A DNA stretch of 64,000 nucleotides from Glycomyces sp. TRM65418 (GCF_019710475.1 NZ_JAJFAX010000004.1:371449-435448); one strand, 5' to 3'. Counted from the stretch's first letter, positions 44,801-52,583 are shown. The notes: a model not told the origin generated them from the letters alone. A program made the numbers and translations.

Positions 44801-45944
44801 CGACAACTGGATGACGCTGCGCGAGGACTTCGAGCCCTTCGTCGACCAGGTCCGCGCCATCGGCAACCGGGGCCTCGCCTACGGCGTGCACGTCATGGTC
44901 ACCTGCACCCGCTGGGGCGACATCCGCATGAACATGCGCGACATGTTCGGCCTGAAGCTGGAGCTGAAGCTCTCGGACAACATGGAGTCCGAGATCGACC
45001 GCAAGGCGGCGGCGAACGTGCCGAAGAACCGCCCCGGCCGCGGCCTCTCCCTCGCGAAGCTGCACTTCCTCGCCGCAGTCCCCCGCATCGACTCGATCCG
45101 GGACGGCGACGACCTGCAGCCGGGCGTCGAGGACTTCGTCAAGAAGGTCAAGCAGGCCTGGCGCTTCGCCCCGTGCCCCGAGGTGCGGCTGCTGCCGCGC
45201 CAGCTGCACGTGGCCGAGTTCCTCCAGGCGGTCGACCGCTCGAAGCCGGGCATCCCGATCGGCCTCAACGAGGCCGGGCTCAAGCCGGTGTACCTCGACT
45301 TCCAGGCCGAGCCGCACCTGCTCGTCTTCGGCGACTCCGAGTCCGGCAAGACCAACCTCCTGCGGCACATCGCCCGCCAGATCCAGGCGACCTACTCGCC
45401 GAAGGAGGCCAAGGTCATCATGGCGGACTACCGGCGCGGCATGCTCGAGGAGATCTCGAAGCCGACGCTGCTGGACTACGCCATGTCGGGCAAGCAGTTC
45501 GAGAACTCGGTGAAGAACCTCAAGGGCCCGATCGAGAAGCGGCTCCCGGGGGACGACGTCTCCCCGGCGCAGCTGCGCGACCGGTCCTGGTGGACGGGCC
45601 CCGACCTGTTCCTCATCATCGACGACTACGAGATGGTGGCGCAGCGGGTCAACCCGCTCGCCCCGATCGCCGAACTGATCCCGCAGGGCCGCGACATCGG
45701 CTTCCACGTCATCATCGCCCGCCGCGCCTCCGGCGCGTCCCGAGCGATGATGGACCCGATCGTGGGACAGATCAAGCAGCTCGAATCGCCCGGTCTGCTC
45801 ATGAGCGGCCGCAAGGAGGAGGGCGCGATCTTCGGCAAGCTCCGCCCGAGCCCGCAGCCGCCGGGCCGCGGCACCCTGGTGCGCCGCAAGGACGGTGAGC
45901 AGCTCATTCAGACCGCGCTGCTCCCGCCGAACGGCACCGCCTGA
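41895..45944 (+). CDS. eccC: Type VII secretion ATPase EccC (single polypeptide)
   Basis: A 1349-residue EccCa-EccCb fusion. The N-terminus has two membrane helices (IAQYLMILPMLAGAAAMAMMM and IAMGAMMGISMVGMMATSM, ~38-95), a stalk/DUF domain to ~400, then three FtsK/SpoIIIE-type ATPases. P-loops are GATGSGKSE (~495), GGAQSGKSTM (~860) and GDSESGKTN (~1147). Walker B is canonical only in domain 1 (LLIIADEFSEM); domain 2 has VIDN and domain 3 IIDD, matching the known rule that EccC domains 2 and 3 are degenerate and the last binds the substrate signal. It powers export of WXG100 proteins. GTG 41895 has AAGGA ~7 bases upstream. Confidence 0.97.
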   Translation: MTTKLFRRPPRKRGPQAPRGDILLEAPPDMPDPQPKNIAQYLMILPMLAGAAAMAMMMMSRVGTGTTASSGNNTLRIAMGAMMGISMVGMMATSMGGNRAQKKAEFNAERRDYMRYLNQVRRRARKGAERQWRAARWRHPDPRALWSLVGSRRMWERRPKDDDALDIRVGVGKQRMTMKLVPPETKPVEDLEPMTSMALRRFVAAHSNVIDIPRSMKYTEAGRMVLRGDRQLVVDNLRAQLCQLAVLHSPDDVIVAIVADNERMPEWHWMKWLPHLQHPTAEDGAGPVRMFFNTTTQLETSLREQLSSRGAWAPGATAGEGQAHLVVILDGGEVDPTGIIAADGMAGVTVFDFSGYLPRKPGPQIKLYDVTEEEIYTDQAGRRRVLGKPDRLSFNQAEGIARSLAPWRLTLKGAGGKSESGDEDASPLANPSSLPEMLGFNDAAALDPAVHWRDKPVKDYLKVPIGPGPDGSIVDIDFKESAAGGMGPHGLLIGATGSGKSEVLRTIVGSLIATHSSEELNFILVDFKGGATFAALDDLPHVSAVITNLADEIELVDRMADALEGELVRRQEVLRASGNFTNRWEYEKARKAGQPLDPMPTLLIIADEFSEMLVAKPEFINLFLQIGRIGRSIGVHMLLASQRLEEGKLKGLDTFLSYRVALRTFSAQESRTVIGSGAAYELPQQPGHGYLQVGTEDLVRFRAAYVGGTYKPPKRVASRAERIAAVQHKVQRFLPGYVEPPPEPEVQDEPEEEDISTDAEAAADEQNEKLSQLEVMVNNCIGMGRPAHQVWLPPLLEPPTLDQLLPPLEADPQRGLTPKGFSLNGKLHAVLGEEDRPFEQRRSPFIVDLSGAQGTVAIAGGAQSGKSTMLRSMIGSLSLMHTPREVQFYCLDFGGGTLRGIEDLPHVAGVFGRQEEEGVRRTIQEVSAILDEREAFFTANKIDGMNSYRRMKAEGRFSEDPYGDVFLVIDNWMTLREDFEPFVDQVRAIGNRGLAYGVHVMVTCTRWGDIRMNMRDMFGLKLELKLSDNMESEIDRKAAANVPKNRPGRGLSLAKLHFLAAVPRIDSIRDGDDLQPGVEDFVKKVKQAWRFAPCPEVRLLPRQLHVAEFLQAVDRSKPGIPIGLNEAGLKPVYLDFQAEPHLLVFGDSESGKTNLLRHIARQIQATYSPKEAKVIMADYRRGMLEEISKPTLLDYAMSGKQFENSVKNLKGPIEKRLPGDDVSPAQLRDRSWWTGPDLFLIIDDYEMVAQRVNPLAPIAELIPQGRDIGFHVIIARRASGASRAMMDPIVGQIKQLESPGLLMSGRKEEGAIFGKLRPSPQPPGRGTLVRRKDGEQLIQTALLPPNGTA

Positions 45945-45957
45945 GACGAGCGCCTCA

Positions 45958-45991
45958 CGGGGCCGCCGACCGCAACCGGTCGGCGGCCCCG
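45958..45991 (+). terminator. Hairpin terminator of eccC
   Basis: CGGGGCCGCCGACC (45958-45971) and GGTCGGCGGCCCCG (45978-45991) pair perfectly around a 6-base loop, 14 bases past the stop. Confidence 0.8.
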
Positions 45992-46053
45992 CGGCGTCTT
46001 AGGTTGAGACGGCCGCAAAGCCCCCCTTGCGCCGAAGAACACCAAAGGCCCGC

Positions 46054-47130
46054 ATGAACCCACTGCTCACCGCCCTGCCCCGGATCGCGACCGCCCCGCT
46101 CCAAGCGGCGCCCGCCCGTCCGGCGACGCCGGTCGCCGTGCGGGCGCTCCAAGCGGTGCTCCTCGCCGCCACGACCGCCGTCGTCGGCGTCTGGATGTGG
46201 ACCTGGCACGGCCTGCAGGCCTACGCGTGGCCCGGCGTCGACAACGGGCTGGCCGAACGCGGCCTCGCCTACCTGCTGATCCTCGCCCCCAGCGTCCCGG
46301 TGAACCTGCTCGCCGCGATCTGGCTCGGCCGCGGCGGCCGCAGGGCCCAGCTCTACCTGGCCGCCGCGGGAGCGCTCACGTTCGCGCAGGCGTCGCTGCT
46401 CCTCACCCCCGCCGCCCTGCCCGGAGACGGCCAGGCCGCCGTCGGGATCCGGTTCCTCGTCACCATGGTCCCCATCGTCTTCGCCGGCGCCTGGATCGCC
46501 ACCACCGCCCGCGCCCGGGCCTGGCTCGGCGCCACCGCGCCCACACGTTCCCTCGTGCGCGTGGAGACCGCCGTGTGGGGCCTCGCCCTCGCGCTCGCCG
46601 CCGGCACCGGCGCCGAGGTGCACCAGTGGGCACGGGCCGCCGCCGCACCGGGCGCACCGACCGGCGCGTTCACCGAGGCGGGCACCTGGGAGCGCCTCGA
46701 ACAGACCGTCGCCGAGACCACCGACGCCATCCCGGCGTTCACCGGCTTCAGCGCCCGCACCCTCGACGTCGCCCCCTGCGGCTACCGCACCGACGCGGGC
46801 CTGCCGACTTACCGGTACCTGCTCACCTATGAGCTGCGCGCGCCCGCAGAAGCCGCCGTCGCAGCCCGATGGGCCGAGGACGACTTCACGCTCACCTACG
46901 ACGGCGCGACCCTCGACGGCACCCGACGCATCACCGCCGAACGCGTGTACCCGGTCGACGACGACACGTCCCACACCCTGCTCCTGGGCTACACCGGGGG
47001 AGCGGATCCGACGCTGCAACTCCAAAGCCCCTGCGTGGAGCGCACCGCCGCCACCCCGGAATGCCTGCCGCCTCAAGGCGACCCCGTCGCCGACACGGTC
47101 AACGGCCTCGCCTGCCCGACCCGCGACTGA
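46054..47130 (+). CDS. Multi-pass membrane protein of the type VII locus
   Basis: A 358-residue protein. About five hydrophobic segments (VRALQAVLLAATTAVVGVWMW, GLAYLLILAPSVPVNLLAAI, LYLAAAGALTFAQASLLL, IRFLVTMVPIVFAGAWIA, VETAVWGLALALAAG) cover residues ~30-200. A soluble C-terminal domain (~215-358) contains paired cysteines (APCGYRTD, SPCVERT, PECLP, LACPTRD) and is probably extracytoplasmic. No family was recognised. ATG 46054 has AAAGG ~6 bases upstream. Its place between eccC and the mycosin-like gene suggests a link to secretion, but the terminator after eccC makes it a separate transcript. Confidence 0.75.
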   Translation: MNPLLTALPRIATAPLQAAPARPATPVAVRALQAVLLAATTAVVGVWMWTWHGLQAYAWPGVDNGLAERGLAYLLILAPSVPVNLLAAIWLGRGGRRAQLYLAAAGALTFAQASLLLTPAALPGDGQAAVGIRFLVTMVPIVFAGAWIATTARARAWLGATAPTRSLVRVETAVWGLALALAAGTGAEVHQWARAAAAPGAPTGAFTEAGTWERLEQTVAETTDAIPAFTGFSARTLDVAPCGYRTDAGLPTYRYLLTYELRAPAEAAVAARWAEDDFTLTYDGATLDGTRRITAERVYPVDDDTSHTLLLGYTGGADPTLQLQSPCVERTAATPECLPPQGDPVADTVNGLACPTRD

Positions 47131-47259
47131 CCGGGCCCACCGGACGGGAGCGAACCCGGTCGGCGACAGCTCCGTGCCGACCGGGAGCCTCTGATCGCGG
47201 GTTCGCCCCGCCTCCAGTGGCTGCGCTGGACTCGGCGAGGGCGCCGCGGCGCAAAGCAG

Positions 47260-47288
47260 TTGTGGAGCGAGCGCGCCGAGGCGATACT
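47260..47288 (+). promoter_or_regulatory. Candidate promoter TTGTGG-N17-GATACT
   Basis: TTGTGG (47260-47265), 17-base spacer, GATACT (47283-47288), 31 bases before GTG 47319. GCGATACTCG at 47281-47290 is the same string found upstream of eccC and rne. Confidence 0.5.
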
Positions 47289-47318
47289 CGGGCGGTGGCC
47301 GGTGAGAGGGAGAGACCA

Positions 47319-47789
47319 GTGAACCGAGTCGAGTTCGAGGTCGTGGACGTGGTCCGACCGGAGGTGGGAGGCGCCGACCCGGACGCCGTCGAAACGGTGC
47401 GGCAATTGACGATCACAGTCGACGGCGTGCCGCTCGAAGCGCTGGCCCGCCCGGTGGAGCTGCCCTTTGCGTCGGCCGACGGCCAAGCGGAGCTCGCCGG
47501 CCGGTATCAGGCGTTGCAGGATCTGCGGGTCTGCTGGCCGAGCCGGCACTTCCTCGATGAGCCGTTCCTCTCCGAGTCCGACGACGGGGACGCGGTGCTC
47601 ATGGGGTGCATCTGCGGGGACCCGGGCTGCTGGCCGCTCAGCGCCGACATCGGGCTCGACGACCACACCGTCACCTGGTCCCGCTTCAACAACGTCCACC
47701 GGCCCCACTGGGACCACAGTGCCCTGGGGCCGTTCGTCTTCGACCGGGCGCAATACGAGGCCGCGCTCCGCCGGACTCGGCAGGAGTGA
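47319..47789 (+). CDS. Hypothetical protein with C-x-C-x4-C motif
   Basis: A 156-residue soluble protein. The first half resembles beta strands (VEFEVVDVVRPEVG, QLTITVDGVPLEALARPVELP). A central MGCICGDPGCWPLSADI contains Cys97, Cys99 and Cys104, a possible metal site. The C-terminal part is aromatic-rich (VTWSRFNNVHRPHWDH, then FVFDRAQYEAAL). I believe similar proteins are widespread in actinobacteria, without assigned function. GTG 47319 has GGGAG ~7 bases upstream and a good promoter. It sits inside the type VII locus but shows no sign of secretion. Confidence 0.75.
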   Translation: MNRVEFEVVDVVRPEVGGADPDAVETVRQLTITVDGVPLEALARPVELPFASADGQAELAGRYQALQDLRVCWPSRHFLDEPFLSESDDGDAVLMGCICGDPGCWPLSADIGLDDHTVTWSRFNNVHRPHWDHSALGPFVFDRAQYEAALRRTRQE

Positions 47790-47955
47790 GGCCGCGGCGG
47801 AAACGGTCCCGAGCCCTCCAATGGTGAGCAGTTCCGGCGGAGCTACCAGGACATGTATCCGGTTCAGCCGGACACGCGAGTCGGACGTCGGTCCGGTATC
47901 TTGTGGGGCAGAGCGGACAGCGCTGTAACGACCGGCACACGGAAGGGTCCCCCCT

Positions 47956-49461
47956 ATGGCCACACCTCTCACGCCAATCCCTCCGAGTCCTCGACCAGCG
48001 CAAACCGCTTCGCGGAGGCGCGCGGCCATCGGCGCGGGATTCACAGCGGTCGCAGCCGCAGTCGCCATCGCCGTGACTCCGAGTGCGGCCCTCGCGCAGG
48101 ACGACACCTATGCCCAGGACAACGCCTGGGTGCCCGAACTCGTTCAGGCGCCAGCGGCCTGGGAGACCACCCAAGGTGAAGGAATCACCGTTGCGGTATT
48201 GGACACGGGAATCAACGAACACCCCTTCTTCGAAGGCAAAGATGTTCTCCCCGGCCATTCTGCGGCCTCTTCTGAAGAGGACGGCTGGAACGACACAGAC
48301 GGACACGGATCGGCAGTCGCCGCCGGAGTGCTGCTCGTGGCCCCCGAGGCCACGATCATGCCGGTTCGGGTTGGGACGGGCGAGAGTATTCTCTCTGGTG
48401 CCTTGGGGCCCACTCAGTTCGATGCCTTCCGGTGGGCTGTTGACAACGGGGCTGACATCCTTGTCGTGCCTTGGGGCCTTTCCGGAGCCTCTCAGGATAC
48501 TTTCGACGGCGAGTACCTTGAAGTACTCCAGTACGCCATTGACAAAGGCGCGATTGTAATCGCAGCGGCAGGCAACGAAGCTGGTGAACCGGTCGAGTAC
48601 CCTGCGTTCGTGCCAGGGGTCGTCGCGGTAACCGGTACTGACCGCAACGGAAACATCTGGTACGAGAACACCACCGTCGGTCCTGAAATCGCGGTGGCGG
48701 CTCCCGCGGACGAGATGACTGCCCCGCTGCCACAAGACAGCTCCCTTGGGAATACCGAGCTGTACAGAGACGTCATCGGCGGCACCTCGATGGGATCCGG
48801 CATAACCGGTGGAGTCGCCGCATTGGCGTGGGCGGCTCATCCTCAACTCGATGCGAGCAATGTCATTCAGCGCATGATTCAGACCGCCGGAGAAGGCAGT
48901 GGCGGCAAAAGCGACGACTTCGGCTATGGGCTTCTGAACGCCGACCAGGCGGTGCACGCCCAAGACATCGCACCGGTCGAAGAGAACCCGCTCGGTTACC
49001 CGATGGGCGAGGCCGGGGCCAGCGGCGTCTCACCAGACGAAGCTTCCTCTGAGGAGGCGGCCGAATCCTCCCCAGCACCCGCTGGCCCGTCAGCGGCTGC
49101 GGCGGAAGGCAACAAGGAATCCAACCTCTCGTCCATCATTGTGGTCGCGGCGGCCGTCGTCCTCCTCGGCGCAGCAATCGCAGTGTGGCTTGTTCTTCGC
49201 GGTCGCGGACGAAAGTCTGCAGCTCCCGCAAATGCCGGGAACTTCCGGCCTGGTGATGGGCCGGGCCCGGGCGCGTACCAGCAACCGGCTGCGGCGCAAC
49301 AGCAGTACAGCCCTCCCATGGGAGGCGGCCCGGGATTCGGCGCCCCGCAGAGCCCGCAGCAGGGCTTCAGCAGTCCGCCGCCACAGCAAGGGTTCAATCC
49401 GCCGCCCGGCAACGCTGAGCAAAGTCCTCCGGGGCGTCCGAGCGATCCGAACCGGCAGTAA
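47956..49461 (+). CDS. Mycosin-like membrane-anchored subtilisin protease (divergent)
   Basis: A 501-residue S8 serine protease. A signal peptide (~1-48, ending ALAQ) precedes the catalytic domain with Asp83 (VLDTGI), His117 (GHGSAV), oxyanion Asn206 (AAGNEAG) and Ser277 (GGTSMGSG). After an Ala/Ser/Glu/Pro linker (~355-390) comes one transmembrane helix (SIIVVAAAVVLLGAAIAVWLVL, ~395-415) and a long Gly/Pro/Gln-rich cytoplasmic tail. That layout matches mycosins apart from the tail. Unlike the second protease (52746-54119), it lacks the N-terminal cysteine. Codon use is less GC-extreme from ~48180 onward. It may process a different substrate. Confidence 0.88.
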   Translation: MATPLTPIPPSPRPAQTASRRRAAIGAGFTAVAAAVAIAVTPSAALAQDDTYAQDNAWVPELVQAPAAWETTQGEGITVAVLDTGINEHPFFEGKDVLPGHSAASSEEDGWNDTDGHGSAVAAGVLLVAPEATIMPVRVGTGESILSGALGPTQFDAFRWAVDNGADILVVPWGLSGASQDTFDGEYLEVLQYAIDKGAIVIAAAGNEAGEPVEYPAFVPGVVAVTGTDRNGNIWYENTTVGPEIAVAAPADEMTAPLPQDSSLGNTELYRDVIGGTSMGSGITGGVAALAWAAHPQLDASNVIQRMIQTAGEGSGGKSDDFGYGLLNADQAVHAQDIAPVEENPLGYPMGEAGASGVSPDEASSEEAAESSPAPAGPSAAAAEGNKESNLSSIIVVAAAVVLLGAAIAVWLVLRGRGRKSAAPANAGNFRPGDGPGPGAYQQPAAAQQQYSPPMGGGPGFGAPQSPQQGFSSPPPQQGFNPPPGNAEQSPPGRPSDPNRQ

Positions 49462-49468
49462 TCCATGA

Positions 49469-49502
49469 GAAGGGCCCTAAGTGATATCGCTTAGGGCCCT
49501 TC
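49469..49502 (+). terminator. Hairpin terminator of the mycosin-like gene
   Basis: GAAGGGCCCTAAG (49469-49481) and CTTAGGGCCCTTC (49490-49502) are exact complements around TGATATCG, 7 bases past the stop, ending in TTCGTC. Confidence 0.85.
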
Positions 49503-49522
49503 GTCTCCGCCCGGACTCGAAA

Positions 49523-49562
49523 TGAGTGGGGGCGGATGGCCTAGGCCATCCGCCCCCACTCA
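49523..49562 (-). terminator. 40-bp perfect palindrome, terminator of the WxG substrate-like gene
   Basis: TGAGTGGGGGCGGATGGCCT (49523-49542) is followed directly by its exact complement (49543-49562), 14 bases past the stop of the leftward gene. As RNA it folds into a long hairpin. Confidence 0.8.
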
Positions 49563-49576
49563 CCGTTCATCGGCTG

Positions 49577-50836
49577 TCAGTCGTCGTCGAGTTCTTCGTC
49601 CCGGACATTGTTCCTGCCCCAGTCGACGTCATCCTCCCGCAGCCAGGTCTCGCGGGTGTAGGTCTCTTCCTCGTCATCGTCGTGGTAACCCGAGCGGGTT
49701 CCCCCTCGCGGGTTCGTCCCGGTGCCGCCGCGACCCAGTGCGCTGCGGCTGGAGGGGGACAGGCGGCTGCCAGAGCCGCTGCGACCGGTCCCGGCGCCGG
49801 AGCGGGCAGGGCTCGAACTCGGCTTCCCGTTCGCACCTGCCCGGGCGGGGCTCGAACTGGTTCCACGGCCGCTGGTCGATCCGGCTCCACGGCCGCCGGC
49901 GGTAGAGCCTGCGCCCTGGGCGGGACCGAAGAGACCAGTACCCCCGGCAAGGCTGCCGCCCATACCACCGGTACCGCCCATCGACGGGGTGCCGCCACCA
50001 GTGGGAGGAATCGCGGTGGCGCTGGCGAGACCACCGGAGACGTTCGAGTCGAGGTTGTCGTAGGAACCGTAGTTCCAGTCACCGTCGACCGGCTCCAGGT
50101 CGTCCGCATCGGTCATTCCGTCGCCGTTGACGTCGACGAGACCAGAAGCGTTGGCGCCGTTACCGGTGACACCGCCGTTGGCGCCTTGGAGGGAACCGGA
50201 CGAGGAGTTCAGCGCGGTCTCGGAGAAAATGCCGCCGGTCGGCTTGGTGTAGGTGTTGTTGCCGGGCATGTCGCTCGGGGGAGGCGGCGGCGGCTCGCCG
50301 AACTTCTCTTCCCTCGCGATTGCATACTTCTCACCGAGATTCGCGACGATCAGAGCAAGATCGTCGTGCTTCTTGTCCAGATCCGCCTGGTATTCCTGTT
50401 CCCACTGGGGCTTCTTCGACTGCGCTTCAGGACTCGCCGGATCGACTTGCTTCGTGCTCTCCACCCAGTCTTCGTATTCATCGATGTAAGCGGGGTTGAG
50501 GGATTCGGATTGGGTCTGGGCGTCTTTAAGCGCTGCGGCCAAGCCGGGGATGTCGAACTCACCGACCGTCTGCATGCCCTGCTCGGACTCGACGCTGTAC
50601 TGCTTGACGATGCTCATCCGGCTGTCGAACTCGTCCGATGCAGGGCCGGTCCACTGGGTGCGCAGCGAGGAGACGTGGACGTCGAGCTCCTCGCGGGCGG
50701 CCTTCATGCCGCTGGCGGCGGAGACCCAGATCGAGCCGGCCCGCTCAACGGCGAAGTCGTCGCCTTCGTGGAGCATTTCCCATAGCTGCTCGTGGGTGTA
50801 AGCGCCTTTGTAATAGTCTTTGCCTTTGCCGGCCAC
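49577..50836 (-). CDS. Candidate type VII substrate with WxG motif and dockerin-like calcium loop
   Basis: A 419-residue protein without signal peptide. Residues ~10-180 are helical and resemble a WXG100/PPE-like domain, with Trp62-Thr-Gly64 at the turn (RTQWTGPASDEF). After a Pro run (~182-187) the chain becomes Gly/Ser/Thr-rich and disordered. Within it DVNGDGMTDADD (235-246) matches the EF-hand/dockerin calcium-loop pattern D-x-N-x-D-G-x-x-D-x-x-D. A basic Ser/Arg/Gly stretch (~310-385) and a very acidic tail follow; the tail contains Tyr-His-Asp-Asp-Asp, fitting the YxxxD/E export signal. The gene follows 50884-51474 by 47 bases. It is probably exported by this ESX system, but this is inference. 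Confidence 0.8.
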   Translation of the reverse strand: MAGKGKDYYKGAYTHEQLWEMLHEGDDFAVERAGSIWVSAASGMKAAREELDVHVSSLRTQWTGPASDEFDSRMSIVKQYSVESEQGMQTVGEFDIPGLAAALKDAQTQSESLNPAYIDEYEDWVESTKQVDPASPEAQSKKPQWEQEYQADLDKKHDDLALIVANLGEKYAIAREEKFGEPPPPPPSDMPGNNTYTKPTGGIFSETALNSSSGSLQGANGGVTGNGANASGLVDVNGDGMTDADDLEPVDGDWNYGSYDNLDSNVSGGLASATAIPPTGGGTPSMGGTGGMGGSLAGGTGLFGPAQGAGSTAGGRGAGSTSGRGTSSSPARAGANGKPSSSPARSGAGTGRSGSGSRLSPSSRSALGRGGTGTNPRGGTRSGYHDDDEEETYTRETWLREDDVDWGRNNVRDEELDDD

Positions 50837-50883
50837 CTTCGGCTCCTTCCTAAGGGTATCGGGTCATCAGCGGTGAATGAGGA

Positions 50884-51474
50884 CTAGAGCATCGGAGGCG
50901 CTTCTTCGGTGCCGGGCTCGGTGCCCGCGGGCACGTCGGTGCCGCGAGAGTTCTCCGCCTGAACCTCGGCGACGTCGTTCGCGTTGATACCGGTGCCGCG
51001 GGAGTCGAACTCGTTCTGCACCGTGACCACGTCGGCCGAGACTGCGCCGTCGTTCTCGATATAACTGGTCTTGATGTCCTCGCTGATCACCCGGCCCGTA
51101 TTGAGGCCGTGGTAGACCCGATCGAGCTGTTCCGCGCGGGAAGGATAGAAGACCGTCCGGTACGCCTCTTGCAGTTCGAGCGCGTCGTCGAAGCCCCCGA
51201 GCTTGAGGTTGACCGCGTCGACCTCCTGCATGGCGCCCATGCTGAGGTAGTCCTGGTTCCAGTTCTCCCGGATGGTCACGACCGTGCCGCCGAGCAGCTT
51301 GTCGCGGAAGTATCCGAGATCCTGGATCGTCGAGTCCATCTTGGAGATGAACTCGTCGAAGGACTCCTCCGTCATCTCGACCCGCTGGCCCGTGCCGGAG
51401 TTCGTGACCGTGTAGAGGTTCGTGCTCTGGTCGTAGGTAGCCTGGTACGTATTAGAGTCCGTCAACGTCATCAC
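50884..51474 (-). CDS. Partner protein of the candidate type VII substrate
   Basis: A 196-residue soluble protein of unknown family. An N-terminal beta-hairpin-like segment (TYQATYDQSTNLYTVTNSGT) precedes a helical middle (MTEESFDEFISKMDSTIQ, LGYFRDKLLGG, FDDALELQEAYRTVFYPSRA). The C-terminus is disordered and Glu/Pro-rich. No W-x-G motif, signal peptide or membrane helix is present. It is the first gene of a leftward pair with the WxG-domain protein, so it may be a co-secreted partner or chaperone, as type VII substrates often travel in pairs. The start is GTG 51474 or ATG 51471; neither has a well-spaced ribosome-binding site. Confidence 0.72.
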   Translation of the reverse strand: MMTLTDSNTYQATYDQSTNLYTVTNSGTGQRVEMTEESFDEFISKMDSTIQDLGYFRDKLLGGTVVTIRENWNQDYLSMGAMQEVDAVNLKLGGFDDALELQEAYRTVFYPSRAEQLDRVYHGLNTGRVISEDIKTSYIENDGAVSADVVTVQNEFDSRGTGINANDVAEVQAENSRGTDVPAGTEPGTEEAPPML

Positions 51475-51932
51475 CTCGGTGCAATGATCGGTTCTACAGG
51501 GGTATCAGTCCGGGCCGTCCAGCATGACGCGACGGGCGCGGTCGCTCGATTGTGCTGAGATCAGCATACCGAGGAACGACCACCCGAGCTGAACTGGTCG
51601 CTCTCCGTGGCACGAATGCAGGAGGAAGCCACGCCGCAGGCGCCACGTCGCGCAGCTGCGCCGGCCGCATCCTCCCGAGCCCTCACCTTACTCATGCCGC
51701 GCAACCGATCCCGCCCGAAGCGGTCATCCCCGTCCCTTCGCCCGCCGCCTGCCGAACTGGCACAAAGTGGGGATACACGCGTGGGGTCACGCCTTGTAAA
51801 CTCTGAGACGCACCGCCAACCCGGTGAGTTTGCACGGACGGGTTATGGTGACTGCGGAATCGATCAAAACTCACTGGGATACCCCTGACGGCCTCGTGCC
51901 TCAGCCCCCGGTTTATCACTTGGAGGTGAAAC
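51475..51932. other. Divergent promoter region between substrate pair and WXG100 pair
   Basis: A 458-base non-coding stretch. No gene is supported: short frames lack ribosome-binding sites and recognisable content. It must hold promoters for both the leftward substrate pair and the rightward WXG100 pair. AAACTC (51799-51804) and GAGTTT (51827-51832) form a weak inverted repeat, and TTATGG near 51842 may be part of a promoter. The last 20 bases hold the strong GGAGG site of the first WXG100 gene. Confidence 0.45.
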
Positions 51933-52238
51933 ATGCCTGGTGTTGCAATGGATCCGGAAACAGTCGCCCAAGCAGCGACTGACACGGTCAACGCCAAGCT
52001 CTCGGTCGACGGCAACCTCGACCGGCTGAAGGCCCTGTGTGACGAGCTGGCCGCATCCTGGACCGGCCAGGGCGCGACCGCGTTCGCCAACGTCATGATG
52101 CAGTGGGACGCAGAGGCCGCGAAGCTCCTCGACGCTCTGCAGGACATCGCCGACAACCTTGACACTTCTGCCGCCGCCCAGGCGGAGATGGACGCTGAGT
52201 CCAACTCCGAATTCTCGGCTTTCGACGGCGAGCTCTAA
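51933..52238 (+). CDS. WXG100-family type VII secretion protein (ESAT-6-like)
   Basis: A 101-residue WXG100 protein. It is a two-helix hairpin with Trp43-Thr-Gly45 at the turn (LAASWTGQGATAF), helix 1 NLDRLKALCDELA and helix 2 WDAEAAKLLDALQDIADNL. The acidic C-terminus (ESNSEFSAFDGEL) lacks a YxxxD/E signal, so it probably relies on its partner for export. ATG 51933 has TTGGAGGTG ~6 bases upstream, a very strong site. The second WXG100 gene starts 35 bases later; the pair should form a heterodimer secreted through the EccC machine. Confidence 0.93.
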   Translation: MPGVAMDPETVAQAATDTVNAKLSVDGNLDRLKALCDELAASWTGQGATAFANVMMQWDAEAAKLLDALQDIADNLDTSAAAQAEMDAESNSEFSAFDGEL

Positions 52239-52273
52239 ACCACTAACCCCCCTACCAAGGAAAGAGGTGAACC

Positions 52274-52558
52274 ATGGGTGGCCGTATTGCAATGAGCTAC
52301 GAGGAGCTCGAGGCCGCAACCGCCGAGATCGCGTCGCAGTCTGGTGAGATGACCAGCACGCTTGCCGATCTCCGCACGCAGCTCGACGCCCTCGACTGGG
52401 AAGGCGCCGACAAGGCGTCCTACGAAGAGGCCAAGGCCCAGTGGGACGCAGCCTTCGAGAAGATCAACGACATCCTCGAAGCCGTCGGCCGCGCTGTCGA
52501 CAACGCGAAGAACCGCTACCAGGAGACCGAGGCCGCCAACGCGGCGCGCTTCCTGTAG
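52274..52558 (+). CDS. WXG100-family type VII secretion protein (CFP-10-like, with YxxxE signal)
   Basis: A 94-residue WXG100 protein with Trp42-Glu-Gly44 at the turn (DALDWEGADKASY). Helix 1 is SYEELEAATAEIASQSGEM; helix 2 is AAFEKINDILEAVGRAVDNA. Near the C-terminus Tyr82-Gln-Glu-Thr-Glu86 fits the YxxxD/E secretion signal, so this is the signal-bearing partner, recognised by the third ATPase domain of EccC in known systems. ATG 52274 follows GGAAAGAGGTG. A hairpin terminator follows the gene. Confidence 0.93.
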   Translation: MGGRIAMSYEELEAATAEIASQSGEMTSTLADLRTQLDALDWEGADKASYEEAKAQWDAAFEKINDILEAVGRAVDNAKNRYQETEAANAARFL

Positions 52559-52583
52559 CCTCCGCTTCGCTCGAAGACGACTG

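Noticed and set aside
42099..45707. 1202-codon open frame antisense to eccC
   Set aside because: Typical high-GC shadow frame; no domain, Arg/Val/Asp-rich composition, and the opposite strand encodes an unambiguous EccC.
51607..51888. Possible 93-codon gene between the substrate pair and the WXG100 pair
   Set aside because: The only GGAGG lies after the ATG, composition is low-complexity, and the region is expected to hold two divergent promoters.
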